From positions 1 through 64,000 of the forward strand of contig NZ_BDBL01000032.1 in assembly GCF_001612965.1 (NCBI RefSeq): DNA of 64,000 bases. The letters are read 5' to 3'. Position 1 is the first letter of the stretch, and every line of letters begins with the position of its first letter. Position numbers and translations under genes: made by a program. This DNA comes from Nocardia kruczakiae NBRC 101016 (lineage in GTDB: Bacteria > Actinomycetota > Actinomycetes > Mycobacteriales > Mycobacteriaceae). Shown piece by piece: positions 34,620 to 43,780 of this stretch. The notes beneath the pieces are model-generated. The model saw only the letters and a program-made list of their open reading frames with translations, searched no databases and had not been told where the DNA came from.

Positions 34620-35483
34620 ATGGCAGGTAAACGCACGGTGCTGACGGTTCAGCTGCGGCGGCTCGCCGCACTGCTGTCGGAGATGCGTGAGCAGGCGGGG
34701 ATCAGCAAGGAGGTGGTCAGCGCCCGCACCGGTATCAACGTCACCACGCTCTACCGGATCGAAACCGCGCAGGCGCGCCCGCAGCGACGCACCCTCACCG
34801 CGATGCTCGACCTGTACGGCATCGGCGAACCACAACGCTCCGACGCGGTGCAGTTGCTGATGGAGGCGCAGAAGCCGGGCATGTCGCGCCCGTTCGAGGC
34901 GGCCGTCTCGGAGGTCTACGCCGCCTACATCAACTTCGAGACCGAGGCGCTGTCGGCGCGCCTGTTCCAGACCTCGTTCATCCCCGGCCTGCTGCAGACC
35001 GAGCGCTACGCGTGGGCCGTGCTGGACACCGCGATGCCGAAGGTCGAGACCTCGGTGATCGAACAGCGCCTGCGGGCCCGGGTCGAGCGCTCCAAGGTGC
35101 TGACCCGCGACGGGAATCCGCTGGAGTTGTGGGTGGTCCTCGACGAGGCCGCGATCCGCCGGGTGGTCGGCGGGCCCGAGGTGATGCGCGAACAGTTGCT
35201 GCGCCTCACCGAGGACACCGACAAGCGCAATGTCATCCTGCAGGTGCTGCCGTTCGGCGCGGGTGCGCATCCGGCGATGGTCGGCTCCTTCGTCGTCCTC
35301 GACTTCCCGGATCCGGCCGACCCCGAGCTGGTTTACGTCGAAGGGATCGCCGGCGACGATATCGTCGAGGGCCACAACGAGATTCGGCGCTTCGGGGTGA
35401 TGTTCGACCAACTGCGCGCGATGGCGTTGAGCCCGCGCGATTCCGCGGAGATGATCAACGAGATCGCCGACGGCCTGCGCTGA
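34620..35483 (+). CDS. Helix-turn-helix regulator, DUF5753 type
   Basis: A 287-residue transcription factor with an XRE-type helix-turn-helix (residues about 15–70: LSEMREQAGISKEVVSARTG, TTLYRIETAQARPQ) and the DUF5753 C-terminal domain (residues about 100–280: FIPGLLQTERYAWAVL, LPFGAGAHPAMVGSF, VYVEGIAGDDIVE). This pair is abundant in actinobacteria, often beside DUF397 or Ser/Thr-kinase-like anti-sigma genes, but none lies here. The ATG at 34620 follows AAGGAG. It is convergent with the ABC-2 permease pair. Confidence 0.9.
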   Translation: MAGKRTVLTVQLRRLAALLSEMREQAGISKEVVSARTGINVTTLYRIETAQARPQRRTLTAMLDLYGIGEPQRSDAVQLLMEAQKPGMSRPFEAAVSEVYAAYINFETEALSARLFQTSFIPGLLQTERYAWAVLDTAMPKVETSVIEQRLRARVERSKVLTRDGNPLELWVVLDEAAIRRVVGGPEVMREQLLRLTEDTDKRNVILQVLPFGAGAHPAMVGSFVVLDFPDPADPELVYVEGIAGDDIVEGHNEIRRFGVMFDQLRAMALSPRDSAEMINEIADGLR

Positions 35484-35496
35484 GCGACGGCACCGC

Positions 35497-36318
35497 TCAC
35501 TCCCGGCTGGCACGCCGGAAGCCGACCGCCGCCGGCACCGCGAACACGACCATCGCACCCACCGACCATCCCACCGTCGCCCACAGCGGCCCGCGCGCCG
35601 GCTCGCCGAGCGCCAGCGCGCTCATCGAGTCGATCGCCGTGGACAGCGGCTGATGGGCCACGATCGGCTGCGCCCAGCCGGGATAGGCGGGCAGCGGGAC
35701 GAATCCGGTGCTGAAGAACATCAGCAGCGAGGACCCGAGCGAAATGGCCTCCACCACGAACGTTTTGGCCGAATACACCGCCACCGCCGTCACCATGGTG
35801 GCGAATCCGATTCCGTAGAGCAGCGGCACGCCGAGGACCGCGAGCGCGGCGGCGGGACGGTGGAACCGGAAACCGAGCGCCATGCCCACCGCGAACAGCA
35901 CCACCGTGCAGAGCACGATCCGGGCGACCTCGGCGAGCAGCCGCGACAGCAACCCCGAGGCGCGGTGTACCGGCAGCGCCCAGAAGCGGCCCAGCAGACC
36001 CGCGTCGCGTTCGCGGCCCAGCGTCACCGCCCCGGCCAGCGATCCCGACATCACCGACACCACGGTCACCATCGGGACCGAACCGTAGAGCGCGTCGACC
36101 CCGGAGAACGACGAGATCTGCCGGCCGAGCACCGTATTCAGCATCACCAGCAGCAGCGCCGGGAACACCAGGATCTGCGCCGTCGTGAGCGGATCGCGGC
36201 GCCAGCGCCGCAACAAGCGGCCGGTCTGCACCAGGGTCTGCGGCAGCAGATATCGCCAGCGCTCGGTATCCACGTGCACGGTCGCCATTTCGCGCACGGC
36301 GGTGTCGGCCCCCGTCAT
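35497..36318 (-). CDS. ABC-2 type transporter permease, DrrB/DrrC-like
   Basis: A 273-residue permease of the ABC-2 family with about six membrane helices. The N-terminal amphipathic stretch QTGRLLRRWRRDPLTTAQIL and the segments GRERDAGLLGRFWALPVHR and SLLMFFSTGFVPLPAYPGWAQ are typical of daunorubicin-resistance-type permeases. The start ATG overlaps the stop of the next permease gene (ATGA), so they are co-made. No ATP-binding subunit is encoded beside them in this window; the ATPase must be elsewhere if the pair is functional. Confidence 0.85.
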   Translation of the reverse strand: MTGADTAVREMATVHVDTERWRYLLPQTLVQTGRLLRRWRRDPLTTAQILVFPALLLVMLNTVLGRQISSFSGVDALYGSVPMVTVVSVMSGSLAGAVTLGRERDAGLLGRFWALPVHRASGLLSRLLAEVARIVLCTVVLFAVGMALGFRFHRPAAALAVLGVPLLYGIGFATMVTAVAVYSAKTFVVEAISLGSSLLMFFSTGFVPLPAYPGWAQPIVAHQPLSTAIDSMSALALGEPARGPLWATVGWSVGAMVVFAVPAAVGFRRASRE

Positions 36319-37148
36319 CGCTGCCGCCGCACGGCCAGTACCACCGAACCGCCGCCGAAGACCAGCAGCCCGGCCACCGTCCACACCACCCCCGGCCCGA
36401 TCGTCGACCGATCCACCGCCGTCGCGAAACCCGGCTTGTCACCGGCGAGCGCCCGCATCGCGTCGACGAACTGCGACACCGGCTGATTCCGCGCGAAACC
36501 CTGAATCCACGGCGGGAATTGGGAGGCCGGCGCGAATCCGGTGGACACCATGCCGAGGATCAACTGCGGCAGCATCAGCACCTGGGTGGTGGCCTCCGGC
36601 GATTTCGACAGCGCACCCAGCAGATCACCGAACAGTCCCAGCATCACCCCGACCGACACCGAGAACAAGACGAAACCCACTGTCTCCCAGGGACTTCCGC
36701 CGAATCGGAAACCGATCACGTGTGCGGCCAGCAGCGCCGCCGCCAAGGCGATCACGATGCGGTATCCGGTGGCGGCGGTGCGGGCCATGAGCGGCGCGAT
36801 CGGCGGAATCGGCATGGTCGCCAGCCGGGCATCGAGACCGTCGCGGGCATCGACCGCCGCGCGGAGCGCGGCCGCGGTCGCGCAGAACGACACCGCCTGC
36901 ATGACGATCATCGGCATCAGGAACTGGGCGTAGCTGCTCGCCCCGTGCCCGGCGAAACTCATCACCCGATTCAGCGGGACGTAGAACCCCAGGGTGAACA
37001 CCGTCGGCGCCAGCACCGCCGTGAGCACCTCGCCGTTGCGCAGCGACGGCCGGATCTGGCGCCGGGTGAGCACCCAGCACGGTAGCCACCAGCCGCGCAG
37101 CACGGCGTGCGCGCCCCGCCGCGGCATCGCCTGGATTCGCACAGTCAT
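36315..37148 (-). CDS. ABC-2 type transporter permease, second subunit
   Basis: A 277-residue membrane protein, similar in layout to its downstream neighbour. Family segments include RRQIRPSLRNGEVLTAVLAP, FLMPMIVMQAVSFCATAAAL and LPQLILGMVSTGFAPASQFP. ATG at 37148 (MTVRIQAMPRRGAHAV) is preferred as it follows a GAGCAGG; ATG at 37166 is also possible. With the adjacent permease it would form the membrane pair of an exporter of a drug or lipid. The DrrA-like ATPase is absent from the locus. Confidence 0.85.
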   Translation of the reverse strand: MTVRIQAMPRRGAHAVLRGWWLPCWVLTRRQIRPSLRNGEVLTAVLAPTVFTLGFYVPLNRVMSFAGHGASSYAQFLMPMIVMQAVSFCATAAALRAAVDARDGLDARLATMPIPPIAPLMARTAATGYRIVIALAAALLAAHVIGFRFGGSPWETVGFVLFSVSVGVMLGLFGDLLGALSKSPEATTQVLMLPQLILGMVSTGFAPASQFPPWIQGFARNQPVSQFVDAMRALAGDKPGFATAVDRSTIGPGVVWTVAGLLVFGGGSVVLAVRRQR

Positions 37149-37340
37149 CGCCTGCTCCGTTCGCACCCGGTCGGCATCCGTCCATCACACCAGACCCGGG
37201 GCCGCCGCGGCGCTATCTCCGCGCAAGCGGGGTCCGATTCGCGATGTATGTCGCGACCTACCGGCTCTCGTCCCGGACGAACCGGACCAGGCCGCGTGGT
37301 CCTCCCACCGTCTGCGGCGCGGGCAACTAAGCTGTGCGCC

Positions 37341-37847
37341 GTGCTCGAACCCCAGCCTGCCGTCGCCCCCCATCCGGATATCGCCCATCTGGCTCCGCTG
37401 CTGGGCACCTGGCGGGGCTCCGGTCACGGGGAGTACCCGACCATCGAACCGTTCGACTATCACGAGGAAATCCGGTTCGGCCACGTCGGCCGGCCGTTCC
37501 TCACCTACCGGCAGCGCACCCGCCACGCCGGCGACGGCCGCTCGCTGCACGCCGAGACCGGCTATCTGCGCTCGATCGGCGCGGACCGGGTCGAGCTGAT
37601 CCTCGCTCACCCCACCGGGATCACCGAGATCTGCGAGGGACGGATCGCCGTCGCCGAGGACGGGCTGCGGCTCGAACTCGATTCCACTCATATCGGCAAC
37701 TCCAGTACGGCGAAATCGGTCACCGCGCTGGGCCGCTCGATCCATCTGTCCGGGGACACGATCGACTACAAGCTGCGGATGGCGGCCGTCGGGCAACCGA
37801 AGCAACACCATCTGTCGGCCAGCTTGCACCGCGCTGAACAGAATTGA
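37341..37847 (+). CDS. Nitrobindin-like heme/fatty-acid-binding-fold protein
   Basis: A 168-residue ten-stranded beta-barrel protein of the nitrobindin (DUF1794/THAP4-like) family. The family opening HLAPLLGTWRGSGHGEYP is at 15–32, with YHEEIRFGHVGRPFLTYRQ after it, and the C-terminal HHLSASLHR carries the candidate heme-ligand His. Such proteins in mycobacteria bind ferric heme and isomerise peroxynitrite, which gives a plausible role in nitrosative stress. GTG at 37341 is the only start close to the conserved region. Confidence 0.88.
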   Translation: MLEPQPAVAPHPDIAHLAPLLGTWRGSGHGEYPTIEPFDYHEEIRFGHVGRPFLTYRQRTRHAGDGRSLHAETGYLRSIGADRVELILAHPTGITEICEGRIAVAEDGLRLELDSTHIGNSSTAKSVTALGRSIHLSGDTIDYKLRMAAVGQPKQHHLSASLHRAEQN

Positions 37848-38015
37848 AAATTAACGGGGTAACCAGGCTTTTCATGGCCTTTTCCGCTGCGCGTTCCGGT
37901 GCAGGGGGTTGTCGGCGCGCGGTTCGCCGGTTTACGGTTTTCCAGGTCGGCTAATAGTCGGCGAACCCGATGGTTCGATGCCAGTGGCTCTCACTCACCG
38001 ACAAGGGAGAAGACC

Positions 38016-38171
38016 ATGAAGCGTTCGACGCTCACGCTGATCACCGCGGGGATGATCCTCGCCGGGACCGGGGCCGTGGAGATTCTGGGAGACGGTTCGG
38101 CCGGGGCGTCACCCCCGACCGAGCACGCGACCTCGGCACCCGTCGGTGGAACGGAGGTGCAGGGACAATAA
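38016..38171 (+). CDS. Small secreted peptide
   Basis: A 51-residue predicted exported peptide. ATG at 38016 follows AAGGGAGAA. Residues 1–~31 form a signal peptide (MKRSTLTLITAGMILAGTGA), leaving a mature peptide of about 20 residues rich in Thr, Ser, Pro and Gly, with no cysteines. No family is recognised. It lies after the nitrobindin gene and is followed by the strong hairpin at 38203–38231. It may be real because the start, signal and terminator line up, but coding is unconfirmed. Confidence 0.55.
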   Translation: MKRSTLTLITAGMILAGTGAVEILGDGSAGASPPTEHATSAPVGGTEVQGQ

Positions 38172-38202
38172 ACGGCACCCGAACTACCCAGCCTTCACCC
38201 CC

Positions 38203-38238
38203 GTGACCGGACGCACCGAGCGTCCGGTCACGATTGTT
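38203..38238. terminator. Strong intrinsic terminator
   Basis: A perfect 11-base-pair stem (GTGACCGGACG and partner, 7-base loop) followed by GATTGTTT. It ends the small secreted peptide gene and abuts the convergent PBP gene stop, so it could work for both directions. Confidence 0.85.
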
Positions 38239-40059
38239 TCAGGCACTCCCCGGCGGCAGAGCCGCCAGCATATCCCTGGTCACCGCGACCGCATTATCGG
38301 AACTCCCGCCGCGCACCAGCAGCGTGGCCCAGGCGAGATCGCCGCGATAGCCGATGAACCACGAATGCGATCCGCCGTCGACCTCCGCCTCACCGGTCTT
38401 GCCGAACACTTCGCCCTGGTCGGCGATCCGCTCCGCCGTACCGCCGGTGACCACCTTGCGCATCATCGCCTGCAGCCCCTCCACCACCTGCGGCGACAGG
38501 CCCGGCCGATCGCCGTGCACGGCCGTCTCGTGCCCGGAGATCAGATACGGCGTCGGCGCCGCCCCGTGCGCGACCGTCGCCGCCACCAGCGCCATGCCGA
38601 ACGGGCTGACCACCACCTTTCCCTGGCCGATGCCGTCCTCGGTGCGGACCACCTCGTCGTCGGCGCGCGGCACCGAACCCGATACGGTCGGCAACCCGGC
38701 CACGGTGTAGTCCGGGCCCACGCCCATCCGCGCCGCCGCGTCGGTCAGTGCCGTCCCCGGCAGTTCGCTGGCCAATTTCGCGAAGGCGGTATTGCAGGAA
38801 CGCTCGTACGCCGTCGACATCGGCACGTCGCCGAGGGAGAACTCGTCGTAGTTCGGAATCGTGCGCTCCCCCACCACGATTCGGCTCGGGCACGGGACGA
38901 CGGTATCCGGGTTCGCGATGTCGGCGGTCATCACGGCGGCGGCGGTGACGGTTTTGAAGGTGGAGCCGGGCGGATACAGCCCGGTCGTCGCGACCGGGCC
39001 GTCGGTGTCGGCGGCCTCGTTCTGCGCCACCGCGAGGATCGCTCCGGTGGAGGGCTGGATCACCACCATCATGGTCTGCTCGCGACGCGGGTCGACGGCT
39101 CGCTGCGCGGCGTTCTGCACGGTGCGGTCGATACTCAGCGAGAACGACGGCGCCGGTTGCGGCGCAACCTCTTTCAGCACATCGGTGTCGACACCGTCGG
39201 CATTCACGGTGACCACACTCCAGCCGGCCTTGCCGTCGACCTCGTCGATGACGGTCTTGCGGATCTGGGTCATCAGATCGGGCGCGAAATGCCGGTCGGT
39301 CGGGATGAGGTCCCACTGCCGGTCCGTGGTCACCCCGGGCAGGCCCAGCAGCTGTCCGCTGACCTGATCGAATTCCCAGTCGCTCAGGCCCAAGACGAGT
39401 GCGGGGCCGTGCTGTTTGCGGGCGGCGGCCAGGATCGCGTCGGTGGTCAGGGTGTCGTCGAACTGCTTCAGTGCGGCCGACAGCGCACCGGCGACATAGC
39501 CCGGGTCCGGGGCGTCGGACACCGTGAACGAGATCCGGTGCACTACACCCGGAACCAGGACGTCGCTGCCGGATCGTTCGTTGACCCGGGCGCGCGGCGC
39601 CGGGGTGGTGCGCAGGTGCAGACTCTGGGTGTCACCCAATTTCGGGTGGATGTCGGACGCGCTCCAGCGCACCTTCCACTGCCCGCCGCTGCGGCCCATC
39701 TGCAACTGCCCGGAGTAGGTCCAGACGCGGTCCTTCGGCAGTGTCCACTCGTAGGTGTAGTCGACGGTGGCGGTATCGCCGGTGACGCGCGCGGATCCGG
39801 TGTGCGCGGTCAGGTGCTGGGCCTGCAGGTTCTGCCATGCCGAAGCCAGTGCCGCCGAGGCCTTCTCGGGCTGCGTGGTCAGATCGGCGGCGTCCGCCGG
39901 ATCCTGCCGGGCGAAGGCCGCCAGGAAGGAGTCGGCGGCGGCGACCGGCCCCTGCGGTCCGGACGAACACGCGCCCGCCGTCATCACCACGGCGGCGGCC
40001 GCACTCAGCACCAGCGCGCGGGGCGCCCACGCGCGCGGCGCACATCTCGACTTCGACAT
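38239..40059 (-). CDS. Penicillin-binding lipoprotein (class B transpeptidase, Rv2864c-like)
   Basis: A 606-residue peptidoglycan transpeptidase anchored as a lipoprotein. The signal peptide ends in a lipobox (TAGAC, Cys near residue 32). An NTF2-like N-terminal domain (PVAAADSFLAAFARQD) and a PBP dimerisation region precede the catalytic domain, which has the three beta-lactam-binding motifs: SxxK in PPGSTFKTV, SxN in ERSCNTAF, and KTG in VFGKTGEAE. It matches Rv2864c in M. tuberculosis in layout and position. The start ATG at 40059 is preferred; GTG at 40065 is possible. Confidence 0.93.
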   Translation of the reverse strand: MSKSRCAPRAWAPRALVLSAAAAVVMTAGACSSGPQGPVAAADSFLAAFARQDPADAADLTTQPEKASAALASAWQNLQAQHLTAHTGSARVTGDTATVDYTYEWTLPKDRVWTYSGQLQMGRSGGQWKVRWSASDIHPKLGDTQSLHLRTTPAPRARVNERSGSDVLVPGVVHRISFTVSDAPDPGYVAGALSAALKQFDDTLTTDAILAAARKQHGPALVLGLSDWEFDQVSGQLLGLPGVTTDRQWDLIPTDRHFAPDLMTQIRKTVIDEVDGKAGWSVVTVNADGVDTDVLKEVAPQPAPSFSLSIDRTVQNAAQRAVDPRREQTMMVVIQPSTGAILAVAQNEAADTDGPVATTGLYPPGSTFKTVTAAAVMTADIANPDTVVPCPSRIVVGERTIPNYDEFSLGDVPMSTAYERSCNTAFAKLASELPGTALTDAAARMGVGPDYTVAGLPTVSGSVPRADDEVVRTEDGIGQGKVVVSPFGMALVAATVAHGAAPTPYLISGHETAVHGDRPGLSPQVVEGLQAMMRKVVTGGTAERIADQGEVFGKTGEAEVDGGSHSWFIGYRGDLAWATLLVRGGSSDNAVAVTRDMLAALPPGSA

Positions 40060-40139
40060 CGCCACCGATGGTAGCCAGCCGGTCGCTGGTAAACGTTGCG
40101 ACACACTGGTTTTGCCCGGTGCGCGACGGAACCGGGCGT

Positions 40140-41000
40140 TCAGTCCACGAGGATCGTCGCGAATGTCGCGACCTGATGGAAGCCGACCTTGGCGTAGGCG
40201 CGGCGAGCGGCCTCGTTGTAGGAGTTCACGTACAGGCTCGCGGTCCGCCCCGCCGCGACCACCGCATCGGCGACCGCGGCCGTCCCGGCGGTGCCCAGGC
40301 CGCGCCCGCGCCACTGCGGATGCACCCAGACACCCTGGATCTGGCCGGTCCGCCGCGACATGGCCCCCACCTCGGCCTTGTAGACGACCTCACCGTCCTC
40401 GAAGCGCGCCCACGCGCGGCCGGCTTCGATGAGGCTCGCGACGCGGCGCCGGTATCCGCGACCGCCGTCACCGGCCCGCGGATCGACGCCGATCTCCTCG
40501 GTGAACATGGCGACCGCGGCGACCAGGTACCGTTCCAGCTCGTCACCGCGCACGCGGCGCACCTTCGGATCGGGGACGGCCTGGGCGCGGCCGTCGAGGG
40601 CCAGCAGCGGCTGATCGGCGCGGATCTCGCGCGGCGGACCCCATCGCTGCTCCAGCGTCTCCCACAGCGGCAACGCCAATTCCTGGCGGCCCACCACCGA
40701 GGAGCACACGCGCGGCCAGCGGGCCGCGCGGTCGGCGAAGGCCCGCATATCGTCGGTCGTCCCGCGCAGCGGCACCAGATTGGCGCCGGAGAAACACAGC
40801 GAATCCGCCGGGGTGCCCCGCGTCCACAGTTCTCCGCCGCCGCGATTGTCCAGACCGTATTCCTGCAGGCGCGCGGCCACCATGCACCCGGCCACCGGAT
40901 CGGTGTCCAGCACTTCCAGCACCTGCGCCAGATCGCGATCCGCGAGCTGACGAGCACCGGAAATCCGTGACCGGCGCGACGGTTCCAGCACACTCCGCAC
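40140..41000 (-). CDS. GNAT N-acetyltransferase (Rv2867c-like)
   Basis: A 286-residue acetyltransferase with an N-terminal DUF4081-type region (LADRDLAQVLEVLDTDPVAG) and a C-terminal GNAT core (GVWVHPQWRGRGLGTAGTAA; SLYVNSYNEAARRAYAKVGF). GTG at 41000 is chosen because the homologue in M. tuberculosis is about 284 residues and starts close to this segment; the open frame runs to 41087. It lies between the PBP lipoprotein and ispG as in M. tuberculosis. The acceptor is unknown. Confidence 0.88.
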   Translation of the reverse strand: MRSVLEPSRRSRISGARQLADRDLAQVLEVLDTDPVAGCMVAARLQEYGLDNRGGGELWTRGTPADSLCFSGANLVPLRGTTDDMRAFADRAARWPRVCSSVVGRQELALPLWETLEQRWGPPREIRADQPLLALDGRAQAVPDPKVRRVRGDELERYLVAAVAMFTEEIGVDPRAGDGGRGYRRRVASLIEAGRAWARFEDGEVVYKAEVGAMSRRTGQIQGVWVHPQWRGRGLGTAGTAAVADAVVAAGRTASLYVNSYNEAARRAYAKVGFHQVATFATILVD

Positions 41001-41108
41001 GCTCCCAGCCTGCCATGAACGTCGCCTGCGTGCGGGGGCTTTGCTCGGCTCCAGGGACAGAATGCGGCCGGCGCGCGACACGCCCACTCCCCTATCCGTG
41101 TCCGGCGA

Positions 41109-42266
41109 TCATCCGACGGTGACGACGGGCTCGCCGGTTTCGGCGTCGGTACCCATCTCGTCGGCGATGCGCATGGCCTCTTCGATCAGCGTCTCCACGA
41201 TCTGATGTTCGGGCACGGTCTTGACGACCTCGCCCTTCACGAAGATCTGGCCCTTGCCGTTGCCGGAGGCGACACCCAGATCGGCCTCGCGCGCCTCACC
41301 CGGACCGTTGACCACACAACCCATCACCGCCACCCGCAGCGGCACCGCGAGACCTTCCAGACCCGCGGTCACCTCGTTGGCGAGGGTGTAGACATCGACC
41401 TGCGCACGTCCGCAGGAGGGGCAGGACACGATCTCGAGTTTGCGCGGCCGCAGATTCAGCGACTGCAGGATCTGCCCACCGACCTTGACCTCCTCGGCAG
41501 GCGGCGCGGACAGCGACACCCGGATGGTGTCGCCGATGCCCTCGCTGAGCAGGGCGCCGAAAGCCACCGCCGATTTGATCGTGCCCTGGAAGGCCGGTCC
41601 GGCCTCGGTGACGCCCAGGTGCAGCGGGTAGTCGCACTGCGCGGCCAGCTGCCGGTAGGCCTCGACCATCACCACCGGATCGTTGTGCTTGACCGAGATC
41701 TTGATATCGCCGAAGCCGTGCTCCTCGAACAGGCTCGCCTCCCACAGCGCCGACTCCACCAGCGCCTCGGGGGTGGCCTTGCCGTACTTCTCGAGCATGC
41801 GCTTGTCCAGGGAGCCGGCGTTCACCCCGATCCGGATCGGGATCCCGGCCGCACCGGCGGCCTTGGCGACCTCCTTGACCCGGCCGTCGAACTCCTTGAT
41901 GTTGCCCGGATTGACGCGCACGGCGGCACAGCCGGCATCGATCGCGGCGAAGATGTAGCGCGGCTGGAAGTGGATGTCCGCGATCACCGGGATCTGCGAC
42001 TTCTTCGCGATCATCGGCAGCGCGTCGGCATCCTCCTGCCGCGGGCAGGCCACTCGCACGATGTCACAGCCCGATGCGGTCAACTCCGCGATCTGCTGCA
42101 GCGTGGCGTTCACGTCGTGGGTCTTGGTCGTGGTCATCGACTGGACGGAGATGGGGTGATCACTGCCCACTCCCACCGTGCCCACCATCAGCTGTCGCGT
42201 CTTACGCCGCGGTGCCAGGACCGCCGCCGGTGCGGCCGGCATCCCCAGGGTGATGGCTGTGCTCAC
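41109..42266 (-). CDS. ispG: 4-hydroxy-3-methylbut-2-enyl-diphosphate synthase
   Basis: IspG (GcpE) is an iron-sulfur enzyme of the MEP isoprenoid pathway that turns MEcPP into HMBPP. The 385-residue protein starts MSTAITLGMPAAPAAVL and shows the substrate-binding TIM barrel (VQSMTTTKTHDVNATLQQI; GIPIRIGVNAGSLDKRML) and the C-terminal [4Fe-4S] domain with Cys-Pro-Ser-Cys in VSCPSCGRAQVDVYTLA and the third Cys in MGCVVNGPGEA. In M. tuberculosis it is directly followed by rip1 and dxr; here about 4.7 kb of other genes intervene. Confidence 0.96.
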   Translation of the reverse strand: MSTAITLGMPAAPAAVLAPRRKTRQLMVGTVGVGSDHPISVQSMTTTKTHDVNATLQQIAELTASGCDIVRVACPRQEDADALPMIAKKSQIPVIADIHFQPRYIFAAIDAGCAAVRVNPGNIKEFDGRVKEVAKAAGAAGIPIRIGVNAGSLDKRMLEKYGKATPEALVESALWEASLFEEHGFGDIKISVKHNDPVVMVEAYRQLAAQCDYPLHLGVTEAGPAFQGTIKSAVAFGALLSEGIGDTIRVSLSAPPAEEVKVGGQILQSLNLRPRKLEIVSCPSCGRAQVDVYTLANEVTAGLEGLAVPLRVAVMGCVVNGPGEAREADLGVASGNGKGQIFVKGEVVKTVPEHQIVETLIEEAMRIADEMGTDAETGEPVVTVG

Positions 42267-42558
42267 GTTCGGCTGCCTACTTTCGTCTGCGTCTGGTGCA
42301 CCCGTTCGCTGCCGAGTCTAGTGCGGGCGGTATGGGAGCGACCTGTGAGAGCACCGACACCCCGGCCGATGGCCGGCGCGCTCACGGTCTTCGGCCGCCG
42401 GAAACGACTGTGACCAGGACCGCACCGCTGCCCGGCCGGGGTGCCCCCAGCTCCCTGATATTGCCCGTCAGCCGGGGCTTTTCGCTCGGATGACGATGTA
42501 GTTACCGTGGACCGGCCGAAGGCCGGCACCCACCGTCGCGTTCAGGAGGATTCACCGG

Positions 42559-42594
42559 ATGTACATCCCACGACCACGTGTCGGGCGGCGCTGA
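42559..42594 (+). CDS. Possible 11-residue leader ORF before nfi
   Basis: A strong Shine-Dalgarno (CAGGAGG) sits eight bases upstream of an ATG that encodes MYIPRPRVGRR and stops at 42594, two bases before the GTG of the endonuclease V frame. It could be a leader peptide that couples translation to nfi, or a sign that the nfi start is misplaced by a frameshift. Coding is uncertain. Confidence 0.35.
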   Translation: MYIPRPRVGRR

Positions 42595-42596
42595 CC

Positions 42597-43280
42597 GTGC
42601 GCCTGGCGATGACTCCGGAACTGCCCGCCGACCCGGAAGCGGCTGCGGCACTGCAGCAACGATTGCGCGATTCGGTGCTCACCCAAGACCCGCGGCCGCC
42701 GCGATTTCGCACCGTCGCGGGCCTGGATTCGGCCTACGACGAGTCCGGCGCGGTCGTCGCCGCCGTCGTGGTCCTCGATATCGACACGATGGAGACCGTC
42801 GACACCGCCGTCGCCCACGGCACGACGCGGTTTCCGTACGTGCCGGGCCTGCTCGCGTTCCGGGAACTGCCGACCACCCTGGCCGCGCTGGAACGCCTCG
42901 AGACCACGCCCGACCTGCTGGTCTGCGACGGCCAGGGCATCGCCCACCCGCGGCGCTTCGGGCTGGCGTGTCACCTGGGGGTGCTGACCGGCCTGCCGTC
43001 GATCGGCGTCGCCAAGACGGTGTGGGGTGAATGCGACGTTCCCGATGCCGCGCGGGGTTCGGTCACCGACATCACCGCGGACGGCGAGGTGGTCGGGCGG
43101 GCGCTGCGCACCCAGCCCGGGATCAAACCGGTGTACGTGTCGGTGGGCCATCGCATCTCCCTCGACACCGCATGCGCACAGGTCCTCGCGCTCGCGCCGA
43201 AGTACCGGCAGCCGGAGACCACCCGCCGCGCCGACCATCTGTGCCGAACCGTGTTGCGCGACACCCTCGCTCGCGGCTAG
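42597..43280 (+). CDS. nfi: Endonuclease V (deaminated-base repair)
   Basis: Endonuclease V cleaves DNA near deoxyinosine. The 227-residue protein shows family blocks: AGLDSAYDESGAVVAAVV with the metal-binding Asp, YVPGLLAFRELP, LLVCDGQGIAHPRRFGLA and GVAKTVWGE (Lys, with Thr in place of the more usual Ser). The GTG at 42597 is two bases after the short leader ORF; ATG at 42609 is an alternative start. It is divergent from ispG and precedes an intergenic stretch of about 500 bases. Confidence 0.9.
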   Translation: MRLAMTPELPADPEAAAALQQRLRDSVLTQDPRPPRFRTVAGLDSAYDESGAVVAAVVVLDIDTMETVDTAVAHGTTRFPYVPGLLAFRELPTTLAALERLETTPDLLVCDGQGIAHPRRFGLACHLGVLTGLPSIGVAKTVWGECDVPDAARGSVTDITADGEVVGRALRTQPGIKPVYVSVGHRISLDTACAQVLALAPKYRQPETTRRADHLCRTVLRDTLARG

Positions 43281-43780
43281 GGAACCGTCCGCGCACCGCC
43301 CGGCGGCGGCATCGAACCAGCCTGCCGATGCAGCCATCGGCAACTCGATCGCTAATTGACGATTCGCGCCGCGCGCACCGGCGAGATTCGCCGAACACCA
43401 CCGCCACCCGACGCGCCGTACCATCACCTCCGGGGGCGCCAGAGGAGAATGTCACCTCCTTTTCGAATATTCGCTCTCGGATTACCATCGCACCCGATGC
43501 GGGCGATTGAATTTCCGTTTCTTCGCCCACAATCGAAGGAGCCGGAATCCGATCACGATTCGCCGATCGCGGCAGGATGCGAGCCCTTTACTCCGATCCA
43601 CTTCGGCGGCAGCCGATCGCGACGAACTCCGTTCCGGCGCCGAATACCGCAGCTCAGAAGGCATACTGCGGGATGGGCACGGGCCACGGATATGACGAAC
43701 CACGAAAACGCAAGCCGCGGCCGAATTTCGCGCCCGATTCGTGCCTTGACGACCATCTCCGTCGGGCAGACGATAGACCG
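43281..43780. other. Intergenic region, no supported gene
   Basis: About 500 bases between endonuclease V and the small three-helix-bundle gene, with visibly lower GC than the surroundings. Short frames cross it on both strands but none has a recognisable domain or good ribosome-binding site. I see no stable hairpin. It should contain the promoter for the downstream P-type ATPase operon. Confidence 0.6.

Noticed and set aside
42597..43280. nfi as a frameshifted pseudogene because the best Shine-Dalgarno serves another frame
   Set aside because: All endonuclease V blocks are intact in one frame and two start codons are available; the short frame is kept as a leader candidate instead.
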